64,000 nt of DNA from positions 16,260 to 80,259 of the forward strand of contig CAZPKG010000016.1 of the NCBI GenBank assembly GCA_964587105.1, given 5' to 3'. This stretch comes from JABWCQ01 sp964587105. GTDB taxonomy: Bacteria; Electryoneota; RPQS01. Positions 53,536-62,760 of this stretch are shown here, one piece after another. Below the pieces are notes generated by a model that saw only the letters and a program-made list of their open reading frames with translations, was not told the DNA's origin and made no database searches. Positions within the stretch are counted from its first letter, which is position 1. Each line of letters starts with the position of its first letter. Made by a program: the position numbers and the translations under genes.

Positions 53536-54813
53536 TTAGAAATGCACCAGTAGTTTAGCGAGACCGTTCGCGAAGTAGATGATCAACAAGGATAACGACA
53601 CGGATAGGATGACGGGCCACGTGCAGAAGCGTAGAATTCGACTGGTGCGTGTTTCGCCGACTATGGGTCCGGCAAGCAAGACTGCTAAGCGTGTCGGCGG
53701 CATGAAGTCACCAACCGATGCAAGCATGGAGAGCGCGGCGGCAACAAGAATGTTGTTGCGATCAAGAAGAGACAAGAGAATCGGCACACCAAGCACGACG
53801 CTCGATCCGTAAGCCGATACGCCGCCGAACAACGGCACCAATATGGCCATGCCGAGATAGAGCTGCCAATCAGGAAGCGAGAGCAAATTGATAACGATCC
53901 AGCCACGTGCGCCGGAGAGAGTGAGTACTTCAATAAACGCGCCGATACCCGCGAGTAAGGCGAGAATTGACAAAGACTGTGAAATGGACCAACTTGTCGC
54001 TTCCTTGACACTCACCTTATCTCCGGTGAAGAAACCTAACGCGGCGCAAATGACAAAGATCAATGGAATGCCGAGATAAGGAATCACGCCGGGTGCGAAT
54101 TTCTCGCCAAGCAGTAACCCCGTCAAGACTATTATCGGAAGAAAGAGCTTGAATCCATGTTGCTGATAGCGCGACTCGGGCAGGAGATTGATTGCGTTGC
54201 GCGCGTCAAATTCCTTGAAATAACGACCGGCAAGCAAGAATGCAGAGATAATTGCGAGAGGAAAAGTCATGGCAAAGAGCGGCAGATCAAAGCCGATGTA
54301 CGGCATATCCACGCCCGCGCCAATCAGCATCGCGCATATATTGACCGGCGGCGCAACCATCCCGAAAAATGCGCCTGTCGCGATGAATGCTCCTGCCACG
54401 GCAGGCGGCGCGCCTGCCGCAAGCAAGAGCGGTGCGACCATTGCGCCTGTTGTCAAGACGCAAGGTGCCGTAAGACCCGTGAACATTCCGGGGAACATGA
54501 CGAGCAACATCAGAAGTGATACAAGCAGGAACGGTCGTCGGGCGAATGTGTGCACGGCCCAGACATTCAGCGTACTGAGTGCGCCGGAGCGTTGAAAGAC
54601 CGCCATGAAAAAGAGCGACGTTACCACGATCAGCATCGGATCGAGATAGAGCATCGTGCCCTCGACAATGAAACGCAAGCCAAGCCCGTTGCCCGAGGCG
54701 AGCGCGCCGGCGAGCGCAGAGATTATCAGAGATACTCCAGTAGGAATGCGCAGGAGAAATATTCCGCCGCACAATACCGCAATCATCAGCAGAAGCGTCA
54801 GGCCTTCGCTCAC
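53536..54813 (-). CDS. DctM-like multi-spanning permease
   Basis: 425 residues, about 11-12 membrane segments, resembling TRAP large-permease (DctM) and related ion-transporter-superfamily proteins (GTMLYLDPMLIVVTSLFFM, FTGLTAPCVLTTGAMVAPLL, FFGMVAPPVNICAMLIGAGV, SVGDFMPPTRLAVLLAGPIV). No DctP or DctQ gene is adjacent, though the 48-residue protein and the DUF6305-like protein might fill these roles. It overlaps the PgsW-like gene by four bases. Substrate probably a glutamyl compound, by context. Confidence 0.75.
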   Translation of the reverse strand: MSEGLTLLLMIAVLCGGIFLLRIPTGVSLIISALAGALASGNGLGLRFIVEGTMLYLDPMLIVVTSLFFMAVFQRSGALSTLNVWAVHTFARRPFLLVSLLMLLVMFPGMFTGLTAPCVLTTGAMVAPLLLAAGAPPAVAGAFIATGAFFGMVAPPVNICAMLIGAGVDMPYIGFDLPLFAMTFPLAIISAFLLAGRYFKEFDARNAINLLPESRYQQHGFKLFLPIIVLTGLLLGEKFAPGVIPYLGIPLIFVICAALGFFTGDKVSVKEATSWSISQSLSILALLAGIGAFIEVLTLSGARGWIVINLLSLPDWQLYLGMAILVPLFGGVSAYGSSVVLGVPILLSLLDRNNILVAAALSMLASVGDFMPPTRLAVLLAGPIVGETRTSRILRFCTWPVILSVSLSLLIIYFANGLAKLLVHF

Positions 54814-55787
54814 GGAGTCTCCACGAAATAGACCGGCGACGTGCCCAAGCGCGGCAGCGGAGATGGATCGATTGGGATTCCAGCCTGATTGGCTAGCTCT
54901 TCAACATGCAGGAGATTGAGCACCGGAAATCCATTGTGCAGAAAATCGAAAACCATTCCGCCTGACGTCGTTGATACGTTACGCTCCCAATCAGCACTCT
55001 CGGGGCGGATAAAGCCACCTGGCAGCTCACGGCCCTCAGGTCCTGTGCCGAGCATCAGGTGGTTGCCGCCAACATTGATAAGAAGCGCGTAGCTGTTTGG
55101 TTCACCAATTAGCTCCAGCCGCTCTTCATATTGAGTTCGTTTATTCCCCGACTCAAGCAGCGGATAGTCAAGCCGTGCGCATTTGCGGCGGAGAGCTTGA
55201 ATTGTCTCAGGGGCCAGTCCGCCTCCGATATCACCCGTGCCGCCGAGCGTAACGAGATCGCTGCGACGTGACAAAATTCCTTCGCGAACAAGAATATCCT
55301 CAATGTCAATCCACGTCAGTTCGAGTTGATTCGCGCCATAGCTTGACGAGCCGAGACTTGCAACACGAAAACAGGGAATCTCCAATTGCTCGAGCGCACA
55401 AATAAGTGCGAGATTCAATCCGGGAAATGAGCCTGTCATTGTAACCAGAATGGAATCGTTCGCATTCAAGTCCTGCTCGATCAACAAACGCACGAGATAA
55501 GCCGCAAAATCCGGATTCGTTGCGGTACGTTTCGCCGTCAAGTAACCGGTGGTGGTCGTCAGCGCAGTGTACTCTTCGCCGATGATTCCAGTGCGGTTTA
55601 TGTCGTCGTCAACATTGACCAGTCCAAGCCGCACTTTCGTCAAATAGATTTCGCGCTCGGCACGCTGCATTTTTTGTGCGGCGGCGAGCATTTGATCATA
55701 GCTCGTGTGCTGTTTGACAGCCAGAGCAAGCGAGCCGTTTGTAAAAACGGCGATGAAAACAAAAATTGCGGCGCTACGAGTTAACAT
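54810..55787 (-). CDS. PgsW-like poly-gamma-glutamate system protein
   Basis: 325 residues with a signal peptide. It matches the PgsW family (TIGR04332) from memory: NRTGIIGEEYTALTTTTG, AKRTATNPDFAAYLVRLL, VTMTGSFPGLNLALICAL, ASLGSSSYGANQLELTWIDI, VTLGGTGDIGGGL. The family accompanies poly-gamma-glutamate synthesis genes in other bacteria, but neither PgsB nor PgsC is present here. It lies six bases after ggt and overlaps the permease. Exact biochemical role is not known. Confidence 0.85.
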   Translation of the reverse strand: MLTRSAAIFVFIAVFTNGSLALAVKQHTSYDQMLAAAQKMQRAEREIYLTKVRLGLVNVDDDINRTGIIGEEYTALTTTTGYLTAKRTATNPDFAAYLVRLLIEQDLNANDSILVTMTGSFPGLNLALICALEQLEIPCFRVASLGSSSYGANQLELTWIDIEDILVREGILSRRSDLVTLGGTGDIGGGLAPETIQALRRKCARLDYPLLESGNKRTQYEERLELIGEPNSYALLINVGGNHLMLGTGPEGRELPGGFIRPESADWERNVSTTSGGMVFDFLHNGFPVLNLLHVEELANQAGIPIDPSPLPRLGTSPVYFVETP

Positions 55788-55793
55788 TTAGTC

Positions 55794-57539
55794 TTAGTAG
55801 CCGTCGGCGGCACCGTCACGACGTGGATCAGAGCTTCCGATCATGCGAGGACCGGACTCAGGGAAATTGATGGCTTGGACGCCACCGAAGTAATTGCTGA
55901 TCGGCTCAGTTGGATAAGGCTTCCACCCTTTTGCGGCGAGCGCATCAAGCGTCTCTTGGGGAAATCGAGTCTCGTAAACAAGATTTGTTCCGGCGGGAAA
56001 AAAACGCGGCAAATCGAGAGCTTCGTTAAGCGGCACGTCGAACTCCAGCACGGCGAGAATGACTTCGACCATCGCGGCCGGGATGCGCGGACCGCCCGGC
56101 GTGCCGATAACCAACACCGGCTCACCGTTCTTCAAGATGATGGTTGGCGCCATGCTGGAAGAAGGTCTGCGGTTGGGCGCGATCGGATTACAACTCGTTG
56201 TGTCGCTGTTGAAATCGGCAAGATGGTTGTTCAACAATAAGCCAAGCTCCGGCACCATGACGCCGGAACCGAAGAAGTAATTGAGTGATTGTGTAATCGA
56301 AACCAAATTGCCTTCTTTATCAGCGACGACCAGATGAGTGGTATTGCCCGGCCCAAAGGCGCGGATCGAATCGAGTGGAGCAAGCTTTTGCGCAACAGTA
56401 TCGTTGGGCAGCGAGTCGCGCACTTGGGCGAGATAGGTCGGCGACAACATCGTATCCACGGGAACGCGCGCAAAATCAGGATCGCCGATCCACGCAGAAC
56501 CATCCGTACGTGCTTTGCGAATGGCCGTTGAGACAGTGTGGATGTACTCGGGCGTTAAGAGTCCCATGCTTTTGAGGTCGTAGGCCTCGAGCAGTTTCAA
56601 AGTTTCAAGCATCACCAAACCGCCGCCGGCAGGTGGGGACGTAGTGATTATGTCATAGTCGCGATATTTAACGCGCAACGGTTTACGTTCAACAGGTTGA
56701 TACGCATTCAAATCAGACTCGGTGACTTGTCCTCCGTGAGCGCGAATGGCGGCGACAACTTCTGTTGAATATGGTGGAAAGTAGAAATTCTCCAACCGCG
56801 TTTTGGAAAGAAAGCTCAGAAGTTTGCTCAGGCGCGGCTGCTTAATGCGGAATCCCGCAGCAGGCGGCAAACTGTCTTCCAAGAAGATCGACGCTTGCAA
56901 AGTATCTTTTTGCAAATCTTCGACGTGCTCGAAAATGATTGCCGCTTGCTTTTCAGAAATCTCGTAGCCGGTATCTGCAACGGCGACCGCTTCGGCGAAA
57001 AGTTCTGGCATCGTGCGTGTGCCGAAGCGGCGGTGGAGTTGCTGCCAGCCTGCGGCTGCGCCGGGAACGAGAACTGCCGTTCCGCCCATGCGCTGAACGA
57101 GCTTGAGCGTATCTTCAGGTTGAAAGTAGATTGAGCGGTTGAGGCGTTTGGGCGCACGCTCGCGGTAGTCAAGCATATAGACTGAGTCGCCTGCTTTATC
57201 GTAATAGAGAGCAAAACCACCGCCGCCTAACCCGCTGGCGTGTGGTTCGACGATGTTCAGCATGGCGAGCGAAGCGAGCGCGGCATCCATGGCATTACCG
57301 CCTGAAGCAAGGACTTTTTTTCCGGCGGCAGCGGCAAGCGGGTGGGCGCACACAACCATTCCACTGTCAAATGAGGTTGCGGTTGCATGGACAAAATTGG
57401 TATCCACCGGGGTAACGGGCGGAGGAAGTTCGCTGGTCGGTGGAGTTGTCGAGGCGCAGCCAATCGCCAAGAGCAATGCGGCCACTGCAAAAACGTGCAT
57501 AAAGATCGTATCGCGACCTGCTAAGTTGAGATTTCTCAT
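55794..57539 (-). CDS. ggt: Gamma-glutamyltransferase, lipoprotein form
   Basis: 581 residues from ATG 57539; the frame is open to 57563, and ATG 57500 is an alternative. Lipobox LLAIGC, so it is anchored to a membrane rather than free in the periplasm. Ggt is made as a precursor that self-cleaves at a Thr: here the GNTTHLVVADKEG motif (second Thr). Other signatures: DYRERAPKRL, GGGFALYYDK, LLLNNHLADF, GTPGGPRIPAAM and the LDLPRF end. It hydrolyses or transfers gamma-glutamyl groups, including poly-gamma-glutamate in Bacillus. First gene of the seven-gene operon. Confidence 0.93.
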   Translation of the reverse strand: MRNLNLAGRDTIFMHVFAVAALLLAIGCASTTPPTSELPPPVTPVDTNFVHATATSFDSGMVVCAHPLAAAAGKKVLASGGNAMDAALASLAMLNIVEPHASGLGGGGFALYYDKAGDSVYMLDYRERAPKRLNRSIYFQPEDTLKLVQRMGGTAVLVPGAAAGWQQLHRRFGTRTMPELFAEAVAVADTGYEISEKQAAIIFEHVEDLQKDTLQASIFLEDSLPPAAGFRIKQPRLSKLLSFLSKTRLENFYFPPYSTEVVAAIRAHGGQVTESDLNAYQPVERKPLRVKYRDYDIITTSPPAGGGLVMLETLKLLEAYDLKSMGLLTPEYIHTVSTAIRKARTDGSAWIGDPDFARVPVDTMLSPTYLAQVRDSLPNDTVAQKLAPLDSIRAFGPGNTTHLVVADKEGNLVSITQSLNYFFGSGVMVPELGLLLNNHLADFNSDTTSCNPIAPNRRPSSSMAPTIILKNGEPVLVIGTPGGPRIPAAMVEVILAVLEFDVPLNEALDLPRFFPAGTNLVYETRFPQETLDALAAKGWKPYPTEPISNYFGGVQAINFPESGPRMIGSSDPRRDGAADGY

Positions 57540-57688
57540 AGACCTTAAATGAACGAAAAACACTGGGTAAAGTCAAGAAAACTTAAGACAATCTCAGAAC
57601 GGTTTGACGGTCAATAACTGCCGAGACGCCCTGTATGCGATTGAAACTAATTGCTATTAAAAACAGTGTTTTACATCTTGAAGAAGTA

Positions 57689-57703
57689 TGGCACAAGTGT
57701 TGC
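57689..57703 (+). promoter_or_regulatory. Predicted sigma-54 promoter of the methyltransferase gene
   Basis: TGGCACAAGTGTTGC matches the -24/-12 consensus exactly (GG and GC ten bases apart), closely like the element before flgB. Start near 57714, about 78 bases before the gene. Confidence 0.75.
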
Positions 57704-57791
57704 GCTTTGATAGTACAACTTGAGTCATTCAATTTGACATGTCTAACCTGACCCACCTGTGATTACACTTGGCAAAAGAAAAGAGGCCGAC

Positions 57792-58445
57792 ATGCGGCCC
57801 CAGACGTATCGCGATGAAGACCAGAAGATCATCGACGATTTTCACAATCTTTACCGGATTCGCAAAGATGAAACTTGGATGAATACAAATTGGATGGGCG
57901 CCCGCATTTTCAAGTGCCCGTTGGATACTTGGGTCTATCAGGAGCTGATGTGGGAAATCAAGCCGGACGTTATCATCGAGTGCGGAACCTGTTTAGGCGG
58001 CAGCGCTCTGTTTTTGGCAAACATGTGCGACTTGATGCAGCGTGGACGTGTCATTACTATTGACATTGATCCGCCTGACGGCAAGCCAGTGCACCCGCGC
58101 ATTACGTATTTGCAAGGTTCCTCGACCTCGGAAGCAATTGTCAACAAGGTTAAGTCGTTGGTCAACCCCAATGAAACCGTCCTTGTCATACTCGATTCAG
58201 ACCATTCGCGCAATCATGTGCTGAATGAACTTCGCGCCTATGCTTCATTTGTTCGCGTCGGCAGTTACATCATCGTCGAAGACACCAATGTCAACGGACA
58301 TCCGTGGGCTCCGGAATTCGGGCCGGGACCATGGGAGGCTGTGGAAGATTTCATGAAAGAGACTCACGACTTCGTGATTGATGAGTCGCGCAAAAAATTC
58401 ATGATGACGTTTAACCCGAGAGGGTATTTGAAGCGCGTGCGCTGA
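57792..58445 (+). CDS. CmcI-family methyltransferase (cephalosporin hydroxylase-like)
   Basis: 217 residues from ATG 57792 (GAGG upstream). Rossmann-like SAM methyltransferase with PDVIIECGTCLGGSALFLAN, RVITIDIDPP, VLVILDSDHSRNHV and GSYIIVEDTNVNG. Family members (CmcI, RhmT-like) methylate sugars or small molecules, often in surface glycan or natural-product pathways. No glycan genes adjoin it, but the sigma-54-like promoter is shared in style with flgB, so modification of flagellin or surface glycan is possible. Confidence 0.8.
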   Translation: MRPQTYRDEDQKIIDDFHNLYRIRKDETWMNTNWMGARIFKCPLDTWVYQELMWEIKPDVIIECGTCLGGSALFLANMCDLMQRGRVITIDIDPPDGKPVHPRITYLQGSSTSEAIVNKVKSLVNPNETVLVILDSDHSRNHVLNELRAYASFVRVGSYIIVEDTNVNGHPWAPEFGPGPWEAVEDFMKETHDFVIDESRKKFMMTFNPRGYLKRVR

Positions 58446-58470
58446 GCATCAGTTTTAGTCCAGAATATTG

Positions 58471-58504
58471 AAACGGGCGACCTTTGCAGATCGCCCGTTT
58501 TGTT
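58471..58504. terminator. Bidirectional terminator before nrdJ
   Basis: A ten-base stem AAACGGGCGA / TCGCCCGTTT with a ten-base loop, T-rich on both strands, between converging genes. Confidence 0.85.
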
Positions 58505-58533
58505 TTTACTCTATATGTTCAAGCGAATTCCGC

Positions 58534-61500
58534 TCAGCTACATCCGCTCGTGCCGCCGCAGTTGGTGCACTTCAGGCAGGTGCCGTTGCGAACCATGGTG
58601 AAGCTGCCGCATTCGGAACAGGCGTCCCCTTCATAGCCTTGGCGGCGGGCAAGTTCGATCAATTGCAATTTGTTGCTGCCGTTTACGTGTCCGTTCGTCG
58701 TGGCGGCTTCAGCATAGGCGGCTTGGGGTGCCTGAGTTTGCGTGTGAGCTTCTGCAGTTGCCACAGCAGAAGGAGATGCGAACGATGGGGACGTGTGGGT
58801 GGTGTCTTCTTCACGGTCGGCCTTCTCCTCAATGGTATCATGAGCGATCGGAACGACTGCGGCTTCGCCCTCGAGACGTTTGCCGCCGTTAATGGCGTCA
58901 CTGCGGGACGTTTCCGTGTGGGCGTCCACGACATGCGCCAGATCATGGCGATCCAAATACGAAATCGCGAGTTCACGGAAAACGTAATCAATGACCGATG
59001 TTGCGTACTTGATGTGATCGTTGCCGCCGACAGGGCCGTTGGGATCGAAGCGCGTGAATACGAATGCATCTACATATTCATCCAGCGGTACCCCGTGCTG
59101 GAGGCCGAGACTTACGGCGATCGCGAAGCAGTTCATCAAGCTGCGGAAGGACGCGCCCTCCTTGTGCATGTCGAGGAAAATTTCGCCCAACGATCCGTCT
59201 TCGTAGTCGCCGGTGCGCAAGTAGATTTTGTGGCCACCGATGCGAGCCTTTTGCGTGTAGCCACGACGACGATCGGGCAACCTGCGGCGGCGTGTTTCAT
59301 AGATGATCTTCTCGACTGCGTGTGCCACTTGTCCGTTCTCAAGCGTGGCGTCCTCTTCCAAACCGAGCGAGGCAATTCCAAAATCATCCGCAGTTGAGTT
59401 AAGCGGCTGAGAAAGCTTTGATCCGTCACGGTAGAGCGCGACGGCCTTCAACATCATCCGCCAACTCTGATAGTAGGCATCCTTGATATTCTCAACCGAA
59501 GCGTGACGCGGAAGATTGATCGTCTTGGAAATGGCGCCGCTGATAAACGGTTGGGCGGCCGCCATCATTTTCAAATGGGCAAGCGGTTGAATATAGCGTT
59601 GACCATAGGCGCCGCACTTGTTCGCGCAATCGAAGACGGGCAGATGCTCGGACTTAAGATGTGGTGCACCTTCGATCGTCATGCGCCCGCAAATGTGGTC
59701 GTTCGCCTGACGAATCTGCTCCTTGCTGAAACCTAACGCGATCAACAGATCATGACCCGACTCGCGCAAATCTCCCTCGGTGATCTTGAGGCGGTCGCGC
59801 ACCACGTCGGCGCCAATCACCCACGGCGTGATTGCAAAGCTGATGCTGAATGCGCCTTTGAGTTGGACTTCAATTTTGTCGAGCGCCTCTTCGGGCAATC
59901 CCTTAGCGCGCAACGTATCACGGTTGATATGCGGTGCTCCGTCGAGCGTGCTCGTACCTGAAACATAGTGCGTGATTTGGCGAATCTGCCCTTCGGCATA
60001 GCCGAGGTTTTCGAGCGCAATTGGCACACTGCTGTTGATGATGCGGAAGTAACCGCCGCCGGCGAGTTTCTTGTACTTCACCAACGCAAAATCAGGTTCG
60101 ATTCCGGTGGTATCGCAGTCCATTACCAGGCCGATTGTACCCGTCGGGGCAATCACGGTAGCTTGCGCATTGCGATAGCCGTTTTGCACACCAAGCGCGA
60201 GCGCTTCGTCCCAAACGTCACGCGCTGAATCAGCCAGATACTCTGGACAGTGACCGACATCGAGCGCGACGGGCATGACGCTCAAGCCTTCGTAGCCATC
60301 CAGCGTACCGCCATAAGCCGCACGACGATGATTGCGAATCACGCGGAGCATCGGCTCGTGGTTCCGTTGATAGGCGGGAAACGCGCCGAGCTTTCCAGCC
60401 ATCTCAGCGGAAGTGCGATAGGATTCACCTGTGAGAATCGCGGTCAATGCTGCACACCACGCGCGAGCCTCAGGGCTGTCATAGGCTAAGCCCATCACCA
60501 TCGCAAGCGTGCCCATGTTCGCATAGCCTAAACCGAGCGTGCGGTATTCATACGAACGCCGCGCAATATTTTGCGAAGGGAACTGCGCCATCTCGACTGA
60601 AACATCGAGCACGACAGTCCACAGGCGAATTGCATGGCGATAGGCGTCAATATCAAACGTATTCTTCGACGTATCGAGGAACTTCATTAGATTCAAACTG
60701 GCGAGATTGCAAGCCGTGTCATCAAGGAACATATATTCCGAACAAGGATTGCTGGCGTCAATGCGCCCGTCAATCGGGCAGGTATTCCACTCGTTAATCG
60801 TGGTGTCGTACTGAATACCCGGATCGGCGCTTGCCCACGCGGCTTCGGAGATTTCGCTCCAGAGATCGCGAGCGCGCAATGTCTTTGTTACCCGGCCATC
60901 CGTGCGCGCCTTAAGCTCCCACTTGTCATCACGCTCGACGGCTTTCATAAATTTGTTATTGAGTCGAACAGAATTATTGGAATTCTGCCCACTTACAGTC
61001 TGATAAGCCGCGTTGTTCCAATCCGTGTCGTAAGTATCAATCCGCATCTCGGTGTAGCCCTGTGAGGCGAATTGCAGCGTGCGGTGAATGTACGGATCGG
61101 GGATGAAATCCTTGCGAGCGCGCAGAATCGCGGTGCGAAGGCGCGCATTCAGTTTGGGATTCAGGCGCGAATCGGTCGGGACGCTCAGATCGTGAGCAGC
61201 TTTCAGAATCTCATTCAATCGCATCTCGCTCATCTTGGACCCGGCAACGAGTGCGGCGACTTTCTGCTCTTCCACGACTTTCCACTGCACGAACTCTTCA
61301 ATGTCAGGATGATCGGCGTCCAGACAAACCATCTTTGCCGCGCGGCGAGTCGTACCACCCGATTTGATTGCTCCAGCGGCGCGGTCGCCGATTCTCAAGA
61401 AACTCATCAGGCCGCTTGAGTGACCACCGCCGGACAATCCCTCTTCTTCACCACGAACACGCGAGAAATTTGTGCCCGTACCGGAGCCGTATTTGAAAAG

Positions 61501-62169
61501 ACGCGCCTCGCGAACCCATAGATCCATGATGCCGCCTTCATTGACTAAGTCGTCATCGACAGACTGGATGAAGCACGCGTGCGGCTGCGGACGCTCATAG
61601 GCGTTTCTGGAGCGTTCGAGTTCATTCGTTCTGGGATTTACAAAATAGTGTCCCTGGGCACGGCCTTCAATAGAATACGCCCAATAGAGACCCGTGTTGA
61701 ACCACTGGGGACTATTGGGCGCACAGATTTGAGCCGCAAGCATGTATTGCAGCTCGTCGAAGTAAATTCGGGCGTCGTGTTCGCCATCGAAGTAGCCGGC
61801 CTTCCAACCCCAATACGTCCAGCAGCCTGCCAAACGACGGAACACTTGCCGCGAGTCCCGCTCTCCTCCGAAGCGGGAAGTCTCGGGCATCTTATCCAAA
61901 ATCGACCAATCAGGCTCGTGGCGAAGAAGCCATTCCGGGACATCCTGCTCCCAGACCGGCCGGGAAGCCATTGGTACGCCCGCTTTGCGCAGATATTTCT
62001 GCGCGAGCACATCAACGGCCACCTGTGACCAGCTTTCGGGCGCATAAACGTCCTTAGCCTCAAATAAGGTCTTACCCTCGGGTGACGTCAGCTTGGACGC
62101 CCACGCTGTGAAGCGCAGGTCTGTATAGACATCTTGCCCTTCGCGGGTAAAATGGCGAGTGAATTTCAA
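58534..62169 (-). CDS. nrdJ: Vitamin B12-dependent ribonucleotide reductase
   Basis: 1211 residues, class II (adenosylcobalamin) enzyme that reduces ribonucleotides to deoxyribonucleotides. The N-terminus has the FxREG-type start and PQWFNTGLYWAY, PHACFIQSVDDDLV, GSGTGTNFSRVRGEEEGLSG and the core NPCSEYMFLDDTACNLASLN. A C-terminal zinc-type motif CSECG...CLKCTNCGGTSGC and a long low-complexity linker (about 1130-1175) follow, as in the long NrdJ subgroup. A consensus promoter, with a possible NrdR box beside it, lies upstream. No other reductase gene is in the window. Confidence 0.95.
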   Translation of the reverse strand: MKFTRHFTREGQDVYTDLRFTAWASKLTSPEGKTLFEAKDVYAPESWSQVAVDVLAQKYLRKAGVPMASRPVWEQDVPEWLLRHEPDWSILDKMPETSRFGGERDSRQVFRRLAGCWTYWGWKAGYFDGEHDARIYFDELQYMLAAQICAPNSPQWFNTGLYWAYSIEGRAQGHYFVNPRTNELERSRNAYERPQPHACFIQSVDDDLVNEGGIMDLWVREARLFKYGSGTGTNFSRVRGEEEGLSGGGHSSGLMSFLRIGDRAAGAIKSGGTTRRAAKMVCLDADHPDIEEFVQWKVVEEQKVAALVAGSKMSEMRLNEILKAAHDLSVPTDSRLNPKLNARLRTAILRARKDFIPDPYIHRTLQFASQGYTEMRIDTYDTDWNNAAYQTVSGQNSNNSVRLNNKFMKAVERDDKWELKARTDGRVTKTLRARDLWSEISEAAWASADPGIQYDTTINEWNTCPIDGRIDASNPCSEYMFLDDTACNLASLNLMKFLDTSKNTFDIDAYRHAIRLWTVVLDVSVEMAQFPSQNIARRSYEYRTLGLGYANMGTLAMVMGLAYDSPEARAWCAALTAILTGESYRTSAEMAGKLGAFPAYQRNHEPMLRVIRNHRRAAYGGTLDGYEGLSVMPVALDVGHCPEYLADSARDVWDEALALGVQNGYRNAQATVIAPTGTIGLVMDCDTTGIEPDFALVKYKKLAGGGYFRIINSSVPIALENLGYAEGQIRQITHYVSGTSTLDGAPHINRDTLRAKGLPEEALDKIEVQLKGAFSISFAITPWVIGADVVRDRLKITEGDLRESGHDLLIALGFSKEQIRQANDHICGRMTIEGAPHLKSEHLPVFDCANKCGAYGQRYIQPLAHLKMMAAAQPFISGAISKTINLPRHASVENIKDAYYQSWRMMLKAVALYRDGSKLSQPLNSTADDFGIASLGLEEDATLENGQVAHAVEKIIYETRRRRLPDRRRGYTQKARIGGHKIYLRTGDYEDGSLGEIFLDMHKEGASFRSLMNCFAIAVSLGLQHGVPLDEYVDAFVFTRFDPNGPVGGNDHIKYATSVIDYVFRELAISYLDRHDLAHVVDAHTETSRSDAINGGKRLEGEAAVVPIAHDTIEEKADREEDTTHTSPSFASPSAVATAEAHTQTQAPQAAYAEAATTNGHVNGSNKLQLIELARRQGYEGDACSECGSFTMVRNGTCLKCTNCGGTSGCS

Positions 62170-62300
62170 AACCTGCTCCTTGGTACAAATTGATCTTCCC
62201 TGTCAATCCAAACCTCCCGCGATCCACCCCGAAGTACCATACTTGCAAGCCTCTCCATCCTCGTCCGAGTACCGTATCTATACATATGTCGAAAACGTAA

Positions 62301-62316
62301 CCACAATATCTGGTGG
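62301..62316 (-). promoter_or_regulatory. Candidate NrdR box
   Basis: CCACAATATCTGGTGG fits the NrdR consensus ACACWATATATWGTGT at 12 of 16 positions, including the ATAT core and both GTG/CAC arms. It lies 17-32 bases downstream of the -10, so a repressor would block transcription. A second box at the usual 31-32 base distance was not found. Confidence 0.4.
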
Positions 62317-62333
62317 TGCGCTGTTGGGGCCGT

Positions 62334-62362
62334 AATATAGGGCGAGGGTGGCCCGTAGTCAA
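62334..62362 (-). promoter_or_regulatory. Consensus sigma-70 promoter of nrdJ
   Basis: TTGACT (62362-62357), 17 bases, TATATT (62339-62334) on the minus strand. The start would be near 62327, giving a 158-base leader. Confidence 0.8.
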
Positions 62363-62388
62363 GAGGTGAAACAATCATTTTTGAAGAT

Positions 62389-62397
62389 TTATCCACA
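62389..62397 (+). other. Perfect DnaA box
   Basis: TTATCCACA, with looser matches TTATCCAGA at 62536-62544 and TTGTTCACA at 62603-62611. The AT-rich region 62363-62683 otherwise shows no gene. Confidence 0.45.
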
Positions 62398-62683
62398 TCA
62401 CAATTCCCTAAAATCCAACAATTTCACACGGAATATGAGCATAAACAATGAGATAATCGTGAGGAGTACGTAAACCGAGCCATTTCTGCCGTTTGCACGA
62501 TCTGAAAATCTAAGATTAAGCAGAATAGGAGCTTGTTATCCAGATGAGCAAACCTCTTGGGGACTGTTAGAAGAACTCTTGGCCTCTCAAATATATGATA
62601 ATTTGTTCACATGTTCAAGTGCATTGACTAATTTATTTGTGTTGAGTTGGCCTCCGAATGGTGAGTTTTGGGCCGTTGACGCC

Positions 62684-62712
62684 TTGACATTGGGAATCTC
62701 ATCTGTTATATT
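62684..62712 (+). promoter_or_regulatory. Consensus sigma-70 promoter of rpsR-rpmB-rpmG
   Basis: TTGACA (62684-62689), 17 bases, TATATT (62707-62712). The start near 62719 excludes the longer open frame from 62713 and supports the ATG at 62761. Confidence 0.85.
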
Positions 62713-62760
62713 TTGAGGCTTACGCCGAAAACGGCTCAAAATCAAATTTTCGACAGATTT

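Noticed and set aside
57548..57576. TTGACT-N17-TTCATT as ggt promoter
   Set aside because: It would leave only a couple of bases before the preferred start at 57539, so either this promoter or this start is wrong; not listed as a feature.
58468..59397. 309-codon plus-strand frame
   Set aside because: Antisense to the C-terminal part of nrdJ; composition follows the nrdJ codons.
62363..62683. Replication origin at the DnaA boxes
   Set aside because: Only one perfect box, no dnaA or dnaN nearby and no AT-rich repeat array. A regulatory role is more likely.
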